From Streptomyces sp. B3I8 (lineage in GTDB: Bacteria > Actinomycetota > Actinomycetes > Streptomycetales > Streptomycetaceae): DNA of 64,000 bases. Below, one piece after another: positions 24,076 through 37,022 of this stretch. Made by a program: the position numbers and the translations under genes. The DNA lies in the NCBI RefSeq assembly GCF_030816915.1, contig NZ_JAUSYN010000002.1:2183501-2247500 (forward strand). Direction: 5' to 3'. How positions within the stretch are numbered: the first letter of the stretch is position 1; every line of letters starts with the position of its first letter. Below the pieces are notes generated by a model that was not told the origin of the DNA, searched no databases, and worked only from the letters and a program-made list of their open reading frames with translations.

Positions 24076-24825
24076 TCACTTCTCGACGTACCGCAGGGAC
24101 CGCAGCCCCCGCTCCAGATGCCAGTGCAGGTACGCGGACACCAGCCCGCTGCCCTCCCGCACGTACCGCGCCTCGCACGCGTCCGCCGTCGCCCAGTCCC
24201 CCGTCAGCAGCGCGCCGAGCAGTTCCAGGGCCTGCGGCGAGGGTACGACGCTGCCGGGCACCCGGCAGTCGACGCAGACCGCACCGCCGGACGCCACCGA
24301 GAAGAACCGGTTGGGCCCCGGCATGCCGCACTTCGCGCAGTCGCCGAAGCTGGGCGCGTAGCCGTTGACGGCGAGGGAGCGCAGCAGGAAGGCGTCGAGC
24401 ACGAGGTGCGGGGCGTGTTCGTCGCGGGCGAGGGTACGCAGCCCGCCGACCAGCAGCAGGTACTGCTGCACGGCCGGTTCCCCCTCGTGGTCGGTGAACC
24501 GCTCGGCGGTCTCCAGCATGGCCGTCCCGGCGGTGTACCGGGCGTAGTCGGTGACGATGGCACCGCCGTACGGGGCGATGGTCTCGCTCTGCGTGCACAG
24601 CGGCAGCCCGCGCCCGACCAGTTCGCTGCTCCCCTTGGCGAAGAACTGCACGTCCACGTGGGAGAAGGGCTCCAGCCGGGCCCCGAACTTCGACTTCGTG
24701 CGCCGCACCCCGCGCGCCACGGCCCGTACCCGGCCGTGACCGCGCGTGAGCAGGGTGATGATGCGGTCCGCCTCACCCAGCTTCTGGGTGCGCAGCACGA
24801 TGCCGTCGTCGCGGAACAGGCTCAT
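24076..24825 (-). CDS. recO: DNA repair protein RecO
   Basis: 249 residues. It helps load RecA at gaps and anneals SSB-coated strands. The N-terminal OB fold is seen as SLFRDDGIVLRTQKLGEADRIITLLTRGHGRVRAVARGVRR, and the zinc-finger region as CAKCGMPGPNRFFSVASGGAVCVDC, with four cysteines. I chose the second ATG (24825), since GAGAAT stands 7 nt before it, predicting a leaderless transcript; the ATG at 24834 falls inside that spacing. It is followed by uppS as in many actinobacteria. Confidence 0.92.
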   Translation of the reverse strand: MSLFRDDGIVLRTQKLGEADRIITLLTRGHGRVRAVARGVRRTKSKFGARLEPFSHVDVQFFAKGSSELVGRGLPLCTQSETIAPYGGAIVTDYARYTAGTAMLETAERFTDHEGEPAVQQYLLLVGGLRTLARDEHAPHLVLDAFLLRSLAVNGYAPSFGDCAKCGMPGPNRFFSVASGGAVCVDCRVPGSVVPSPQALELLGALLTGDWATADACEARYVREGSGLVSAYLHWHLERGLRSLRYVEK

Positions 24826-24834
24826 GGACCCCAT

Positions 24835-25149
24835 TCTCGCCTACGCCGAACGTGTGCCGGTCGGCCGGCGGGACAACCCGCGCCCCGCCCCCTTCACGAC
24901 TCCACGGAACAGCGCCCGGTTCCACGGGCGGACACGAAGCCCCCCCGGCGATGAACCCGGTCGCAGCGGATGAGCACATCGAGGAGAAGGTGTCCGGCCG
25001 CCTGGCCCGGATCCTCACCCGGACCGGGAAACGTCTGATCCGGGGCGTCTTGGTTCGCCCGGCGGTGTCGCGGTCACGGGTGGCACGGCACCGTCCGGCG
25101 GCCGGTCGGGGGCGGGTCCACCCGCGCCGGCCGGGCCTTCTCCGGTGGG
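24835..25149. other. 315-base gap with no supported gene
   Basis: This stretch between recO and the TerB gene carries only open frames of poor composition (Arg/Pro-rich). No ribosome site, motif or strong hairpin was recognised. The promoter of recO must lie at its left end. Confidence 0.6.
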
Positions 25150-25878
25150 TCACGACGGCGTACGCGCCGTTTCCAGGAGGCGGGTGACCTCTTCCGCCGG
25201 CAGCGTCAGCGCCGCGCCGACCGTTGCCAGGACGTCCCGTTCCGCGGGGGTGTCCGGACCGTCGGCCAGGGCGATGCGGGCGCCCTGGAGGAAGATGGAC
25301 TCGCGGCCGGCCGGGGCGAGGTGGGGGGTCAGGGGGTCCAGTGCCTCGTGGAGCTCTATGGCGAGGCCGGGGCCGCACGCGTGGCCGTACACCCGCCCCG
25401 TGTCCGCCTCCAGGGCCTCGACGAGCGCGGCGAGCTGGCCCTCCGTGCAGTCGTCGAAGCCGGCGGCGCGCACCGCGACGGCGGCGGTCTCCAGGGACGT
25501 ACGGGAGGCGCAGCCGCCCGCCGCGAGGACGGCGAGGGCGACCGTGTGCACGGCGTCCCGCAGCATCGCCGCGAACCGCACGGTGGTGGGGTGGTCCAGG
25601 ACGTCCGTGCCGTAGTGGTGGCGGCAGGAGGCGCATTCCACGACGGGCCCGGTCTCGCCGCGCGGCAGCACGGGCACGCCCGCGACGGCCAGCCGGCGCC
25701 GCCCGGTGAGCCGCTGGTAGTTGCGGTCGCCGCCGCAGCCGGGGCAGAAGAACTCGCCGTCGCCGACGGCGGTCCACGCGGTGCGGGTGCCGACGAGGCG
25801 GGTCACGGGGATGGCGAGCGCGCGCGGCATGCGCCGGTTTCCGGCTTTGTGGCCGCTTCGTCCCCGTCCTGGCAGCAC
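25150..25878 (-). CDS. TerB-domain protein with N-terminal zinc ribbon
   Basis: 242 residues. Residues 40-100 contain two CxxC pairs, EFFCPGCGGD and VECASCRHHYG, which form a probable zinc ribbon. The rest is helical and matches the tellurite-resistance TerB fold: VRFAAMLRDAVHTVALAVLAAGG, LEALEADTGRVYG, and ERDVLATVGAALTLPAEEVTRLLE. TerB domains occur in stress and envelope-linked systems as metal-binding scaffolds, and this stand-alone form has no known reaction. The start is GTG 25878 with GGAGG about 7 nt upstream. It has no ter-operon neighbours here. Confidence 0.75.
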   Translation of the reverse strand: MLPGRGRSGHKAGNRRMPRALAIPVTRLVGTRTAWTAVGDGEFFCPGCGGDRNYQRLTGRRRLAVAGVPVLPRGETGPVVECASCRHHYGTDVLDHPTTVRFAAMLRDAVHTVALAVLAAGGCASRTSLETAAVAVRAAGFDDCTEGQLAALVEALEADTGRVYGHACGPGLAIELHEALDPLTPHLAPAGRESIFLQGARIALADGPDTPAERDVLATVGAALTLPAEEVTRLLETARTPS

Positions 25879-26050
25879 GTCGCACCTCCGTAACTCCCCC
25901 GCGGCCCTTACGGGGCGCGGGTGGTGCCGCGACGACGTCGTCGCGTCTGCGTGATGTTAGCCACATCGTGGACGCGTAGTCAGTACCTTGGACGAGACCT
26001 ATGTGTGACCCTTACACGGATTGGCCTGTACCCGACGGTCGAACGACGGA

Positions 26051-26080
26051 CCCCCGTCCGCCGGGCGGGGTGGACGGGGG
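26051..26080 (-). terminator. leuA terminator
   Basis: CCCCCGTCC (26051-26059) pairs perfectly with GGACGGGGG (26072-26080) around a 12-base loop, about 35 bases past the leuA stop. A run of A residues (T on the leuA transcript side) flanks it at 26084-26088, before the hairpin in the direction of leuA transcription. Confidence 0.8.
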
Positions 26081-26114
26081 CCTAAAAAGCTGAGGTCAGG
26101 GCGGAGCGGCCGGT

Positions 26115-28046
<1,932 letters not shown>

Positions 28047-28102
28047 TCAGTATGCGGGACCGGGCGCCCGATGCCTTGGCCTGCCGGCCGCCGCCGGCTC
28101 CA

Positions 28103-28136
28103 CCGGTCGGTGACCCGTCCGAGAGTCACCGACCGG
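28103..28136 (-). terminator. Terminator after the small secreted protein gene
   Basis: CCGGTCGGTGAC (28103-28114) and GTCACCGACCGG (28125-28136) form perfect 12-bp arms with a 10-base loop, 100 bases past the stop of the secreted protein gene. Confidence 0.75.
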
Positions 28137-28235
28137 CGCCGCTGTCTTCCCGGCGGGTCACCGCCCGCGGTCAGCCACGCGACCCGCGGGACGGCGCGCC
28201 CCGGCGGGACACCGCGTGCATCCTGTGAGGTCCGC

Positions 28236-28481
28236 TCAGCGGACCCACTCCTCCCAGTACCCCGAGGCCGCGTTCCAGCGGCACTGGAACTCGTGGAATC
28301 CGTTGAACTCGAGGTCGTACCGGCCCTCCTCCTGGCATGCGTCGTGCGTCCGGCTGCCACTGGCCAGCTGGAAGCCGTCGGGGTCGGTCACGGCGGAGGC
28401 GGAACCTGCGGTCAGCGGAATGGTGACCGCCGCGGCGCCGATCACGGCGGCGACGGCGATACGGGAACGCCAGGACTTCAC
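28236..28481 (-). CDS. Small secreted protein with two cysteines
   Basis: 81 residues from GTG 28481, with GAGGAG 7 nt upstream. The N-terminus (MKSWRSRIAVAAVIGAAAV) is a clear Sec signal peptide with a likely cut after AGSASA. The mature part is about 50 residues, acidic and aromatic, with two cysteines (HDACQEEG and FQCRWN) that could form one disulfide, and ends YWEEWVR. I recognise no family. It might be a secreted inhibitor, signal or surface-active peptide. It is divergent from the M4 protease gene and has its own terminator, so it looks like a genuine independent unit. Confidence 0.75.
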   Translation of the reverse strand: MKSWRSRIAVAAVIGAAAVTIPLTAGSASAVTDPDGFQLASGSRTHDACQEEGRYDLEFNGFHEFQCRWNAASGYWEEWVR

Positions 28482-28713
28482 GTGTATCTCCTCACGGTAG
28501 GAGCCGGACCGGCCAGGCCGGTCATCGACCCTGTGGGACTTACGGTGAGTAGGACGAGCGCGCCCCGGCCCAGGGTCCAAGGCGAGTGGGGAGGTTGGGT
28601 GAACGCGGACAGGTTTCCGCCGGCGCACCCGCCACGTCGACCTCACACCTCCCCGTTCATCAATTCCGGTTGCGCCTAGTGACAACGCGGTGACCCGGTG
28701 CAATCGTTCCCGT

Positions 28714-29784
28714 ATGACCCGCAACGGGGGCTCCGAGCCCGTCTTCTGCACGATCATTCCGCCGCACGTCCTCGACCGGCTCGCCCGGCACGAGGACCCC
28801 GCACTCGCGCGACCCGCGCGCCGCACCCTGGAACGGGACGCGCTGGAGCGCACCCGGCGCCGGCTCACCACCGTCGTCGGCGCTGCCGCCGTCGCCTCGC
28901 CCCCCGGGGCCGAGGCCGGCAAGCCGCACCGCACGGTGTACGACGCCCGCCACGGCACCGAACTGCCCGGCCACAAGGTCCGCGGCGAGGGCGACGAGCC
29001 GACCGCGGACGCCACCGTCAACCGCGCCCACGCGGGCCTCGGCGCCACGTTCGACCTCTACCTGAAGGTGTACGGCCGCGACTCCATCGACGGATCCGGA
29101 CTGCCGCTGGACGCCACCGTGCACTACGACAGGGACTACAACAACGCCTTTTGGAACGGCGAGCAGATGGTGTTCGGCGACGGGGACGGGGAGATCTTCC
29201 TCGACTTCACCCTCCCCGTCGACGTCATCGGCCACGAGCTGACCCACGGCGTCACCCAGCACAGCGCCAACCTGGCCTACTTCGGCCAGTCCGGCGCGCT
29301 CAACGAATCGCTGTCGGACGTCTTCGGCTCGCTGATCAAGCAGTACACGCTCGGCCAGACCGCCGCCGAGGCGGACTGGCTGATCGGCGCCGGACTCCTC
29401 GCGCCGCGCGTCACCGGCACGGCGCTGCGCTCGATGAAGGAGCCGGGCTCGGCGTACGACGACGACGTCCTCGGCAAGGATCCGCAACCGAGCACGATGG
29501 AGGACTACGTACACACCGGCAGCGACAACGGCGGCGTGCACCTCAACTCCGGCATCCCCAACCACGCCTTCTACCTGGCCGCCACCGCGCTCGGCGGCCA
29601 CGCCTGGGAGCGGGCGGGGCAGGTCTGGTACGACGTGCTCACCGGCGGCGAGCTGCACGAGGACGCCCTGTTCACCGACTTCGCCACCCTCACCGTGTCC
29701 GCCGCGCGGGAGCGGTACGGCGAGGGCAAGGAACTCCAGGGGGTCCTCAAGGCCTGGGAGCAGGTGGGGGTGCGCACGCTGTAG
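28714..29784 (+). CDS. M4 family neutral metalloprotease, protealysin-like, no signal peptide
   Basis: 356 residues. Thermolysin-family zinc protease: VIGHELTHGVTQHSANL carries the HExTH zinc ligands and the catalytic Glu, and GALNESLSDVFG the third zinc ligand. HTGSDNGGVHLNSGIPNHAFYL contains the substrate-binding Asn and catalytic His region. The N-terminus CTIIPPHVLDRLARHEDP is the short propeptide typical of protealysin-like proteins, with a PPH motif, and there is no signal peptide. Cytoplasmic, leaderless or non-classical export is likely. AATCGT stands 6 nt before ATG 28714, predicting a leaderless mRNA. It sits directly before an emfourin inhibitor gene. Confidence 0.93.
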   Translation: MTRNGGSEPVFCTIIPPHVLDRLARHEDPALARPARRTLERDALERTRRRLTTVVGAAAVASPPGAEAGKPHRTVYDARHGTELPGHKVRGEGDEPTADATVNRAHAGLGATFDLYLKVYGRDSIDGSGLPLDATVHYDRDYNNAFWNGEQMVFGDGDGEIFLDFTLPVDVIGHELTHGVTQHSANLAYFGQSGALNESLSDVFGSLIKQYTLGQTAAEADWLIGAGLLAPRVTGTALRSMKEPGSAYDDDVLGKDPQPSTMEDYVHTGSDNGGVHLNSGIPNHAFYLAATALGGHAWERAGQVWYDVLTGGELHEDALFTDFATLTVSAARERYGEGKELQGVLKAWEQVGVRTL

Positions 29785-29805
29785 ATCCGTACTACACAGA
29801 ACGTC

Positions 29806-30072
29806 ATGCGAATTCAGGTGAGGCGCACAGGGGGTTTCGCGGGCATCGAGCGGCACGCCGAGGTGGACACCTCGGGGCGGCCCGACGCCGGGGAGTGGCG
29901 GGCCCTGGCCCAGCGAGCGCTGGCCGACGGCCGGGACCGGCCCCCCTCCGGCGTCCCGGACGGCTTCAGCTACCGGATCACGGCGGACGGGACGAGCGTG
30001 TACTGCGCGGACCCCCGACTGACCGAGGCCCAGCGCGAACTGATCTCCCGGGTCCTGAAGGAGGGCGCGTGA
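29806..30072 (+). CDS. Emfourin-type inhibitor of M4 protease
   Basis: 88 residues starting MRIQVRRTGGFAGI, then HAEVDT, a mid-region and GFSYRITADGTSVYCADPRLTEAQRELISRVLKEG. This composition and order are those of emfourin, the slow tight-binding inhibitor encoded next to protealysin-like proteases. It begins 21 bases after the protease stop and shares its transcript direction. It should silence the intracellular protease until needed. Its stop overlaps the GTG start of the glycosidase gene, so the three are translationally linked. Confidence 0.9.
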   Translation: MRIQVRRTGGFAGIERHAEVDTSGRPDAGEWRALAQRALADGRDRPPSGVPDGFSYRITADGTSVYCADPRLTEAQRELISRVLKEGA

Positions 30073-31436
30073 CCTCCGTGACCTCCGCGGCGTCCCCGGC
30101 AGGCGCTCCTGACGTGCGTCCTCTCCCCCGGTTCCCCTCCGGGTTCCTGTGGGGGGTGTCCACCTCGGCCCACCAGATAGAAGGCGCGGCGGACACCCGA
30201 GAGCCGTCCGTGTGGGACGCCTTCACCGCCGCACCCGGGCGCGTGAGAGACGGCTCGACGGCGGCGGTGGCCTGCGACCACTTCCACCGCCACACCGAGG
30301 ACGTGGCCCTGCTGCGCGACCTCGGCGTGGACGCGTACCGCTTCTCGATCTCCTGGCCGCGCGTGAACGGCCCCGGCGGTCTCGACTTCTACGACCGTCT
30401 GGTGGACGAGGTGTGCGCGGCCGGCGTACGGCCCGTACCGACCCTCTTCCACTGGGACCTGCCGCTTGGGGTGGAGGAGGCCGGGGGCTGGCGCTCCCGG
30501 GAGACGGCGGAGCGGTTCGCCGAGTACGTGGCCGGGGTCGCCGCACGGCTCGGCGACCGCGTGCCCACCTGGATCACCCTCAACGAACCCGCCGAGCACA
30601 CCCTCCTGGGCCACGCCCTCGGCGTGCACGCCCCCGGCCACCGGCTCCTCTTCGACGCGCTGCCCGTCGCCCACCACCAGCTCCTCGCGCACGGCCTGGC
30701 CGTACGGGCGCTGCGCGCGGCCGGGGCCCGGGACGTCGGGATCGCCAACTCCCACGGCCCGACCTGGCCCGCGTCGCGGGAACCGGCGGACGTGGAGGCG
30801 GCCGGCTTCTACGACCTGCTCCTCAACCGACTCTTCGCCGATCCGCTGCTGCTCGGCGCCTACCCCGACGGCCTCGGCGAGCTGATGCCCGGCACGGCGG
30901 CGCGGGTCGAGGCGGACCTGAAGGTGATCGCCGAGCCGCTGGACCGGTACGGGATCAACTACTACGCCCCGACCCGGGTGGGCGCCCCGCAGGGCACGGA
31001 GATCGAGTTCGGGGGCGTGTCGATGCCGGCCGAACTGCCGTTCTCGGTGCGGAAAATCGAGGGGCGCCCGGTGACGGACTTCGGCTGGCCGGTGGCCCCG
31101 GAAGGACTCACCGAACTGCTCACCGCCTTCCGCGACCGCTACGGCGACCGGCTGCCCCCGGTGACCATCACCGAGAACGGCTGCTCCTACGAGGGCCTGG
31201 ACGACCAGGACCGCATCGCCTACCTCGACGGCCACGTGCGCGCGCTGCACGAGGCGATGGAGGCGGGCGTGGACGTACGGGGCTACTTCGTGTGGTCGCT
31301 GCTGGACAACTTCGAGTGGGCCGAGGGGTACGCCCGGCGCTTCGGCCTGGTGCACGTCGATTTCGCGACGCTGGAGCGCACGCCGAAGGCGTCGTACCAC
31401 TGGCTGCGGGACGCGCTACGGGCACAACGCGGCTGA
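30069..31436 (+). CDS. GH1 family beta-glucosidase/beta-glycosidase
   Basis: 455 residues from GTG 30069, a 4-base overlap with the emfourin stop. GH1 motifs: [19 protein letters not shown] at the N-terminus, [23 protein letters not shown] with the acid/base Glu, and [10 protein letters not shown] with the nucleophile Glu. [28 protein letters not shown] closes the (beta/alpha)8 barrel. It hydrolyses beta-linked disaccharides such as cellobiose or aryl glucosides in the cytoplasm, since no signal peptide is present. Its coupling to a protease inhibitor is unusual. Confidence 0.93.
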   Translation: MTSVTSAASPAGAPDVRPLPRFPSGFLWGVSTSAHQIEGAADTREPSVWDAFTAAPGRVRDGSTAAVACDHFHRHTEDVALLRDLGVDAYRFSISWPRVNGPGGLDFYDRLVDEVCAAGVRPVPTLFHWDLPLGVEEAGGWRSRETAERFAEYVAGVAARLGDRVPTWITLNEPAEHTLLGHALGVHAPGHRLLFDALPVAHHQLLAHGLAVRALRAAGARDVGIANSHGPTWPASREPADVEAAGFYDLLLNRLFADPLLLGAYPDGLGELMPGTAARVEADLKVIAEPLDRYGINYYAPTRVGAPQGTEIEFGGVSMPAELPFSVRKIEGRPVTDFGWPVAPEGLTELLTAFRDRYGDRLPPVTITENGCSYEGLDDQDRIAYLDGHVRALHEAMEAGVDVRGYFVWSLLDNFEWAEGYARRFGLVHVDFATLERTPKASYHWLRDALRAQRG

Positions 31437-31588
31437 GACGCCCGCCGGACATGCGGCACGGGGACCCGGAAAAGCCCTACGGCACTGTCAGTCCCGCGTC
31501 GTACTCTGGAATGACTGGAATCACCAGGACGCCCGTGCGGCGGGCGAGACGTTCCGAGGAGGACGAGCAAGGCCTACAGAGCCGGCCC

Positions 31589-32683
31589 ATGACTCAGACA
31601 TCCACAGCGCACGACCCCGCGAAGGGGCAGGCACGAGCGCAGATCACCGTGCCCGCCCAGCACCCCATGGTGACCGTGCTGGGCTCCGGAGACTCCCTGC
31701 TGCGCGTGATCGAGAAGGCGTTCCCCGCAACCGACATCCACGTCCGGGGCAACGAAATCAGCGCGGTGGGCGACACCCACGAGGTGGCCCTCGTCCAGCG
31801 CGTGTTCGACGAGATGATGCTGGTGCTCCGCACCGGACAGCCGATGACGGAGGACGCCGTGGAACGGTCGATCGCCATGCTCCAGGCCAGCGAGAACGGC
31901 GAGGGCGACGGCCAGGAGACCCCCGCGCAGGTGCTCACGCAGAACATCCTGTCCTCGCGCGGCCGCACCATCCGCCCCAAGACCCTCAACCAGAAGCGGT
32001 ACGTCGACGCGATAGACAAGCACACGATCGTCTTCGGCATCGGCCCCGCCGGTACCGGCAAGACCTACCTCGCCATGGCCAAGGCGGTTCAGGCCCTGCA
32101 GTCCAAGCAGGTCAACCGGATCATCCTGACCAGGCCCGCGGTCGAGGCCGGTGAGCGCCTCGGCTTCCTGCCCGGCACGCTCTACGAGAAGATCGACCCG
32201 TACCTGCGCCCGCTCTACGACGCGCTGCACGACATGCTGGACCCGGACTCGATCCCGCGGCTGATGGCGGCGGGCACGATCGAGGTCGCCCCGCTGGCAT
32301 ACATGCGCGGCCGGACGCTGAACGACGCCTTCATCATCCTGGACGAGGCCCAGAACACCTCGCCCGAGCAGATGAAGATGTTCCTCACCCGGCTCGGCTT
32401 CGACTCGAAGATCGTGATCACGGGTGACGTGACGCAGGTGGACCTGCCGAGCGGCACCAAGTCCGGTCTGCGGCAGGTGCAGGACATCCTGGAGGGCCTG
32501 GACGACGTCCACTTCTCCCGGTTGTCGTCGCAGGATGTCGTCCGGCACAAGCTGGTCGGCCGTATCGTCGACGCGTACGAGAAGTACGACAGCACGCACG
32601 GCACCGAGAACGGCACCCACAAGAGCCCCGAGCGGGGCGAGGCGGGCGGCCGGGGCCGGTCGTCCGGGCACAAGGGGAAGTAG
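31589..32683 (+). CDS. phoH: PhoH-like ATPase
   Basis: 364 residues. Motifs: an N-terminal KH-like region ([12 protein letters not shown]), Walker [17 protein letters not shown], and Walker [42 protein letters not shown]. The last about 40 residues are a Gly/Lys/Glu-rich tail. PhoH proteins are RNA-linked ATPases that often cooperate with YbeY, and here ybeY follows 15 bases later. I prefer ATG 31589 by similarity to relatives; an in-frame upstream start near 31510 with GAGGAGG downstream of it is possible but less typical. Confidence 0.93.
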   Translation: MTQTSTAHDPAKGQARAQITVPAQHPMVTVLGSGDSLLRVIEKAFPATDIHVRGNEISAVGDTHEVALVQRVFDEMMLVLRTGQPMTEDAVERSIAMLQASENGEGDGQETPAQVLTQNILSSRGRTIRPKTLNQKRYVDAIDKHTIVFGIGPAGTGKTYLAMAKAVQALQSKQVNRIILTRPAVEAGERLGFLPGTLYEKIDPYLRPLYDALHDMLDPDSIPRLMAAGTIEVAPLAYMRGRTLNDAFIILDEAQNTSPEQMKMFLTRLGFDSKIVITGDVTQVDLPSGTKSGLRQVQDILEGLDDVHFSRLSSQDVVRHKLVGRIVDAYEKYDSTHGTENGTHKSPERGEAGGRGRSSGHKGK

Positions 32684-32698
32684 AGACACGGCACGACC

Positions 32699-33196
32699 AT
32701 GTCGATCGACGTCAACAACGAATCCGGAACCGAGGTCGACGAGCAGGCGATCCTCGACATCGCCCGCCACGCGCTCGCGCGGATGCGCATCCACCCGCTC
32801 TCCGAACTCTCGGTGATCGTCGTGGACGCCGACGCCATGGAGCAGCTCCACCAGCAGTGGATGGACCTGCCGGGGCCCACGGACGTCATGTCCTTCCCGA
32901 TGGACGAGCTGCGTCCGCCGGGCAAGGACGACGACGAGCCCCCGCAGGGCCTCCTCGGCGACATCGTGCTGTGTCCCGAGGTCGCGGCCAGGCAGGGCGC
33001 CGAGGCGGCCACGCGGCACTCCATGGACGAGGAGCTGCAACTGCTCACCGTGCACGGGGTGCTGCACCTGCTGGGCTACGACCACGAGGAACCCGACGAG
33101 AAGGCCGAGATGTTCGGGCTGCAGGCCGCCATCGTGGACGGCTGGCGTGCCGAGAAGGGCATGACCGGTCCCTCCCCGGCCCCGACCGTGTCATGA
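32699..33196 (+). CDS. ybeY: Endoribonuclease YbeY
   Basis: 165 residues. A zinc-dependent RNase for 16S rRNA 3'-end maturation and ribosome quality control. The hallmark [16 protein letters not shown] (HxxxHxxxxxH) holds the three zinc ligands. [12 protein letters not shown] and [14 protein letters not shown] are other conserved stretches. It lies between phoH and a CBS-domain protein whose ATG overlaps its stop by four bases, the standard actinobacterial order. Confidence 0.95.
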   Translation: MSIDVNNESGTEVDEQAILDIARHALARMRIHPLSELSVIVVDADAMEQLHQQWMDLPGPTDVMSFPMDELRPPGKDDDEPPQGLLGDIVLCPEVAARQGAEAATRHSMDEELQLLTVHGVLHLLGYDHEEPDEKAEMFGLQAAIVDGWRAEKGMTGPSPAPTVS

Positions 33197-34494
33197 CCCA
33201 ACTCCTCACCGGGGCCGTCGCCCTGGTCGTCGTCGCCTGGCTCGCCGCCTGCGCGGAGGCGGGCCTGGCGCGGATCTCCAGCTTCCGCGCCGAGGAGGCC
33301 GTACGGTCCGGGCGGCGTGGCGGCGCCATGCTGGTGCAGGTCGCCGCCGACCCGACGCGCTATCTGAACCTCGCGCTGCTGCTGCGGGTCGCCTGCGAGA
33401 TGGCCGCCGCGGCGGTGGTGACGTACGCCTGCCTGAAGGAGTTCGACAGCACGGCCCAGGCGCTGACCGTCGCCATCGCGGTGATGGTGCTGGTGTCGTA
33501 CGTGGCGGTCGGCGTCTCGCCGCGCACCATCGGCCGCCAGCACCCGCTGAACACGGCGACGGTGGCCGCGTACGTGCTCGTGCCGCTGGCCAGGGTGCTC
33601 GGCCCGATCCCCTCGCTGCTCATCCTCATCGGCAACGCGCTCACCCCCGGCAAGGGCTTCCGCCGGGGCCCGTTCGCCTCCGAGGCGGAGCTGCGGGCGC
33701 TGGTGGACCTCGCCGAGGCGGAGTCGCTCATCGAGGACGACGAGCGCCGCATGGTGCACTCGGTCTTCGAGCTCGGTGACACCCTGGTGCGCGAGGTGAT
33801 GGTGCCGCGCACGGACCTGGTGGTCATCGAGCGGTACAAGACGATCCGGCAGGCGCTGACGCTGGCGCTGCGTTCCGGTTTCTCGCGCATCCCGGTCACC
33901 GGGGACAGCGAGGACGACATCGTCGGGATCGTCTACCTCAAGGACCTGGCCCGCAAGACGCACATCAGCCGGGACACGGAGAGCGACCTGGTCTCCACGG
34001 CGATGCGGCCGGCCTCCTTCGTGCCCGACACGAAGAACGCGGGCGATCTGCTGCGCGAGATGCAGCAGGAGCGCAACCACGTGGCGGTCGTCATCGACGA
34101 GTACGGCGGCACGGCGGGCATCGTCACCATCGAGGACATCCTCGAGGAGATCGTCGGCGAGATCACCGACGAGTACGACCGCGAGCTGCCGCCGGTGGAG
34201 AAGCTGGGCGAGGACCGCTTCCGGGTCACCGCCCGCCTGGACATCGGCGACCTCGGCGAGCTGTACGGCGTCGAGGAGTACGACGACGAGGACGTGGAGA
34301 CGGTGGGCGGCCTGCTCGCCAAGGCGCTCGGCCGGGTGCCGATCGCGGGCGCGTCCTCGGAGGTCGAACTGCCCGACGGACGCGGGCTGCGGCTGACGGC
34401 GGAGGCGGCGGCCGGGCGGCGCAACAAGATCGTGACGGTGCTGGTGGAGCCGTTGGCCGCGGTGCCGGATCCGACGGAGGCGAGACCGGAATGA
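33193..34494 (+). CDS. CNNM/CorC-type hemolysin family protein with CBS pair
   Basis: 433 residues. A DUF21/CNNM membrane domain of about four helices ([25 protein letters not shown] to [21 protein letters not shown]), then two CBS domains ([15 protein letters not shown] and [46 protein letters not shown]), then the CorC_HlyC domain at the C-terminus. Such proteins are thought to move or regulate magnesium, with CBS domains sensing adenylate nucleotides. The start overlaps the ybeY stop and the stop overlaps the next gene, both ATGA. Confidence 0.93.
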   Translation: MTQLLTGAVALVVVAWLAACAEAGLARISSFRAEEAVRSGRRGGAMLVQVAADPTRYLNLALLLRVACEMAAAAVVTYACLKEFDSTAQALTVAIAVMVLVSYVAVGVSPRTIGRQHPLNTATVAAYVLVPLARVLGPIPSLLILIGNALTPGKGFRRGPFASEAELRALVDLAEAESLIEDDERRMVHSVFELGDTLVREVMVPRTDLVVIERYKTIRQALTLALRSGFSRIPVTGDSEDDIVGIVYLKDLARKTHISRDTESDLVSTAMRPASFVPDTKNAGDLLREMQQERNHVAVVIDEYGGTAGIVTIEDILEEIVGEITDEYDRELPPVEKLGEDRFRVTARLDIGDLGELYGVEEYDDEDVETVGGLLAKALGRVPIAGASSEVELPDGRGLRLTAEAAAGRRNKIVTVLVEPLAAVPDPTEARPE

Positions 34495-34856
34495 CCCCGC
34501 AGGAACTGCGCGCCCTGTGCCTGTCCTTCAACGCGGTGGTGGAGGACTTCCCGTTCAACCCGGACACCTCGGTCTTCAAGGTGCTGGGGAAGATGTTCGC
34601 GCTGACGAACCTAGGGGCGCGGCCGCTGACGGTCAACCTGAAGTGCGACCCGGAGGACGCGGTGCGGCTCCGGGAGACGCCGGGGCACGAGGGGCTGATC
34701 GTTCCCGGGTACCACATGAACAAGCGGCACTGGAACACCGTGACGGTGGACGGGGCCCTGCCGGACCGGCTGGTGCGGGAGCTGGTGGAGGACTCGTACG
34801 ACCTGGTCGTGGCGGGGTTGCCACGGGCGGAGCGGCTGCGGCTGGACCGCCCCTGA
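34491..34856 (+). CDS. MmcQ/YjbR family protein
   Basis: 121 residues. The family has a CyaY-like fold and unknown or proposed DNA-binding function. Signatures: [33 protein letters not shown], then [32 protein letters not shown] and [12 protein letters not shown]. Length is usual. It starts four bases inside the stop of the CBS protein gene and is followed by the deaminase-like gene after 37 bases. Confidence 0.9.
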   Translation: MTPQELRALCLSFNAVVEDFPFNPDTSVFKVLGKMFALTNLGARPLTVNLKCDPEDAVRLRETPGHEGLIVPGYHMNKRHWNTVTVDGALPDRLVRELVEDSYDLVVAGLPRAERLRLDRP

Positions 34857-34893
34857 GGCACGCGCCGGGCGGGCGGGTTCGTATGCTCGGCTC

Positions 34894-35247
34894 ATGACCG
34901 ACAGCAGCGCGCTCGACGCCGAGGACCGCAAGATCGTCACCCTGGCCCGCTCGGCCAGGGCCCGCAACGGGGTGCCCGAGGGGGCGGCCGTGCGGGACGA
35001 GACGGGGCGTACGTATGTGGCGGGGAGCGTGGAGCTTCCCTCGCTGCGGTTGAGCGCGTTGCGGACGGCGGTGGCGATGGCGGTGGCGTCGGGGGCGACG
35101 TCGCTGGAGGCGGCGGCGGTGGTGTCCGGGGCCGACGGGATCGCGGCGGAGGACCTGGCGGCGGTGCGGGACCTCGGCGGGCCCGGGACGCCGGTTCTCC
35201 TCGCGGGGGCGGACGGGGTGGTGCGGGAGACGGTCGCGGCGGGCTGA
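34894..35247 (+). CDS. Cytidine deaminase-like protein lacking the zinc site
   Basis: 117 residues in the position where Streptomyces gene lists often place a cytidine deaminase. It has the family core outline (LARSARARNGVPEGAAVRDETGRTYVAGSVE, then LRTAVAMAVASGA and DGIAAEDLAAV). However, it contains no cysteine and no histidine anywhere, so neither the C/H-A-E nor the PCxxC zinc motifs can exist. It therefore cannot perform the deaminase reaction by the normal chemistry. TATGCT stands 6 nt before ATG 34894, predicting a leaderless start. It may be a structural or regulatory paralogue. Confidence 0.75.
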   Translation: MTDSSALDAEDRKIVTLARSARARNGVPEGAAVRDETGRTYVAGSVELPSLRLSALRTAVAMAVASGATSLEAAAVVSGADGIAAEDLAAVRDLGGPGTPVLLAGADGVVRETVAAG

Positions 35248-35263
35248 GCCGGGGCACTTTCCT

Positions 35264-35318
35264 TCGTCCCCGCCGCCCTTGCCCTTCCCGTCCCCGGGGG
35301 CTCCGCCCCCGGACCCCC
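35264..35318 (+). repeat. Dispersed GC-rich element, copy 2, with terminator hairpin
   Basis: Shows the shared core CCCCGCCGCCCTTGCCC and TTCCCGTCCCC followed by the hairpin CCGGGGGC-TCC-GCCCCCGG (35294-35312). It lies between two convergent genes and may terminate both. It is the clearest hairpin-bearing member of the family. Confidence 0.75.
35294..35312. terminator. Bidirectional terminator between deaminase-like gene and glnB
   Basis: CCGGGGGC (35294-35301) and GCCCCCGG (35305-35312) form a perfect 8-bp stem with a TCC loop. It ends the convergent pair and forms part of the dispersed element. Confidence 0.75.
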
Positions 35319-35358
35319 AAAAGATCGCGCAGTCCCCCGCGCCCCTTGGAGGGCGGGG

Positions 35359-37022
<1,664 letters not shown>

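Noticed and set aside
24852..25187. A 111-codon frame between recO and the TerB gene
   Set aside because: Composition is Arg/Pro/Gly-rich, there is no ribosome site, and it overlaps the TerB gene end.
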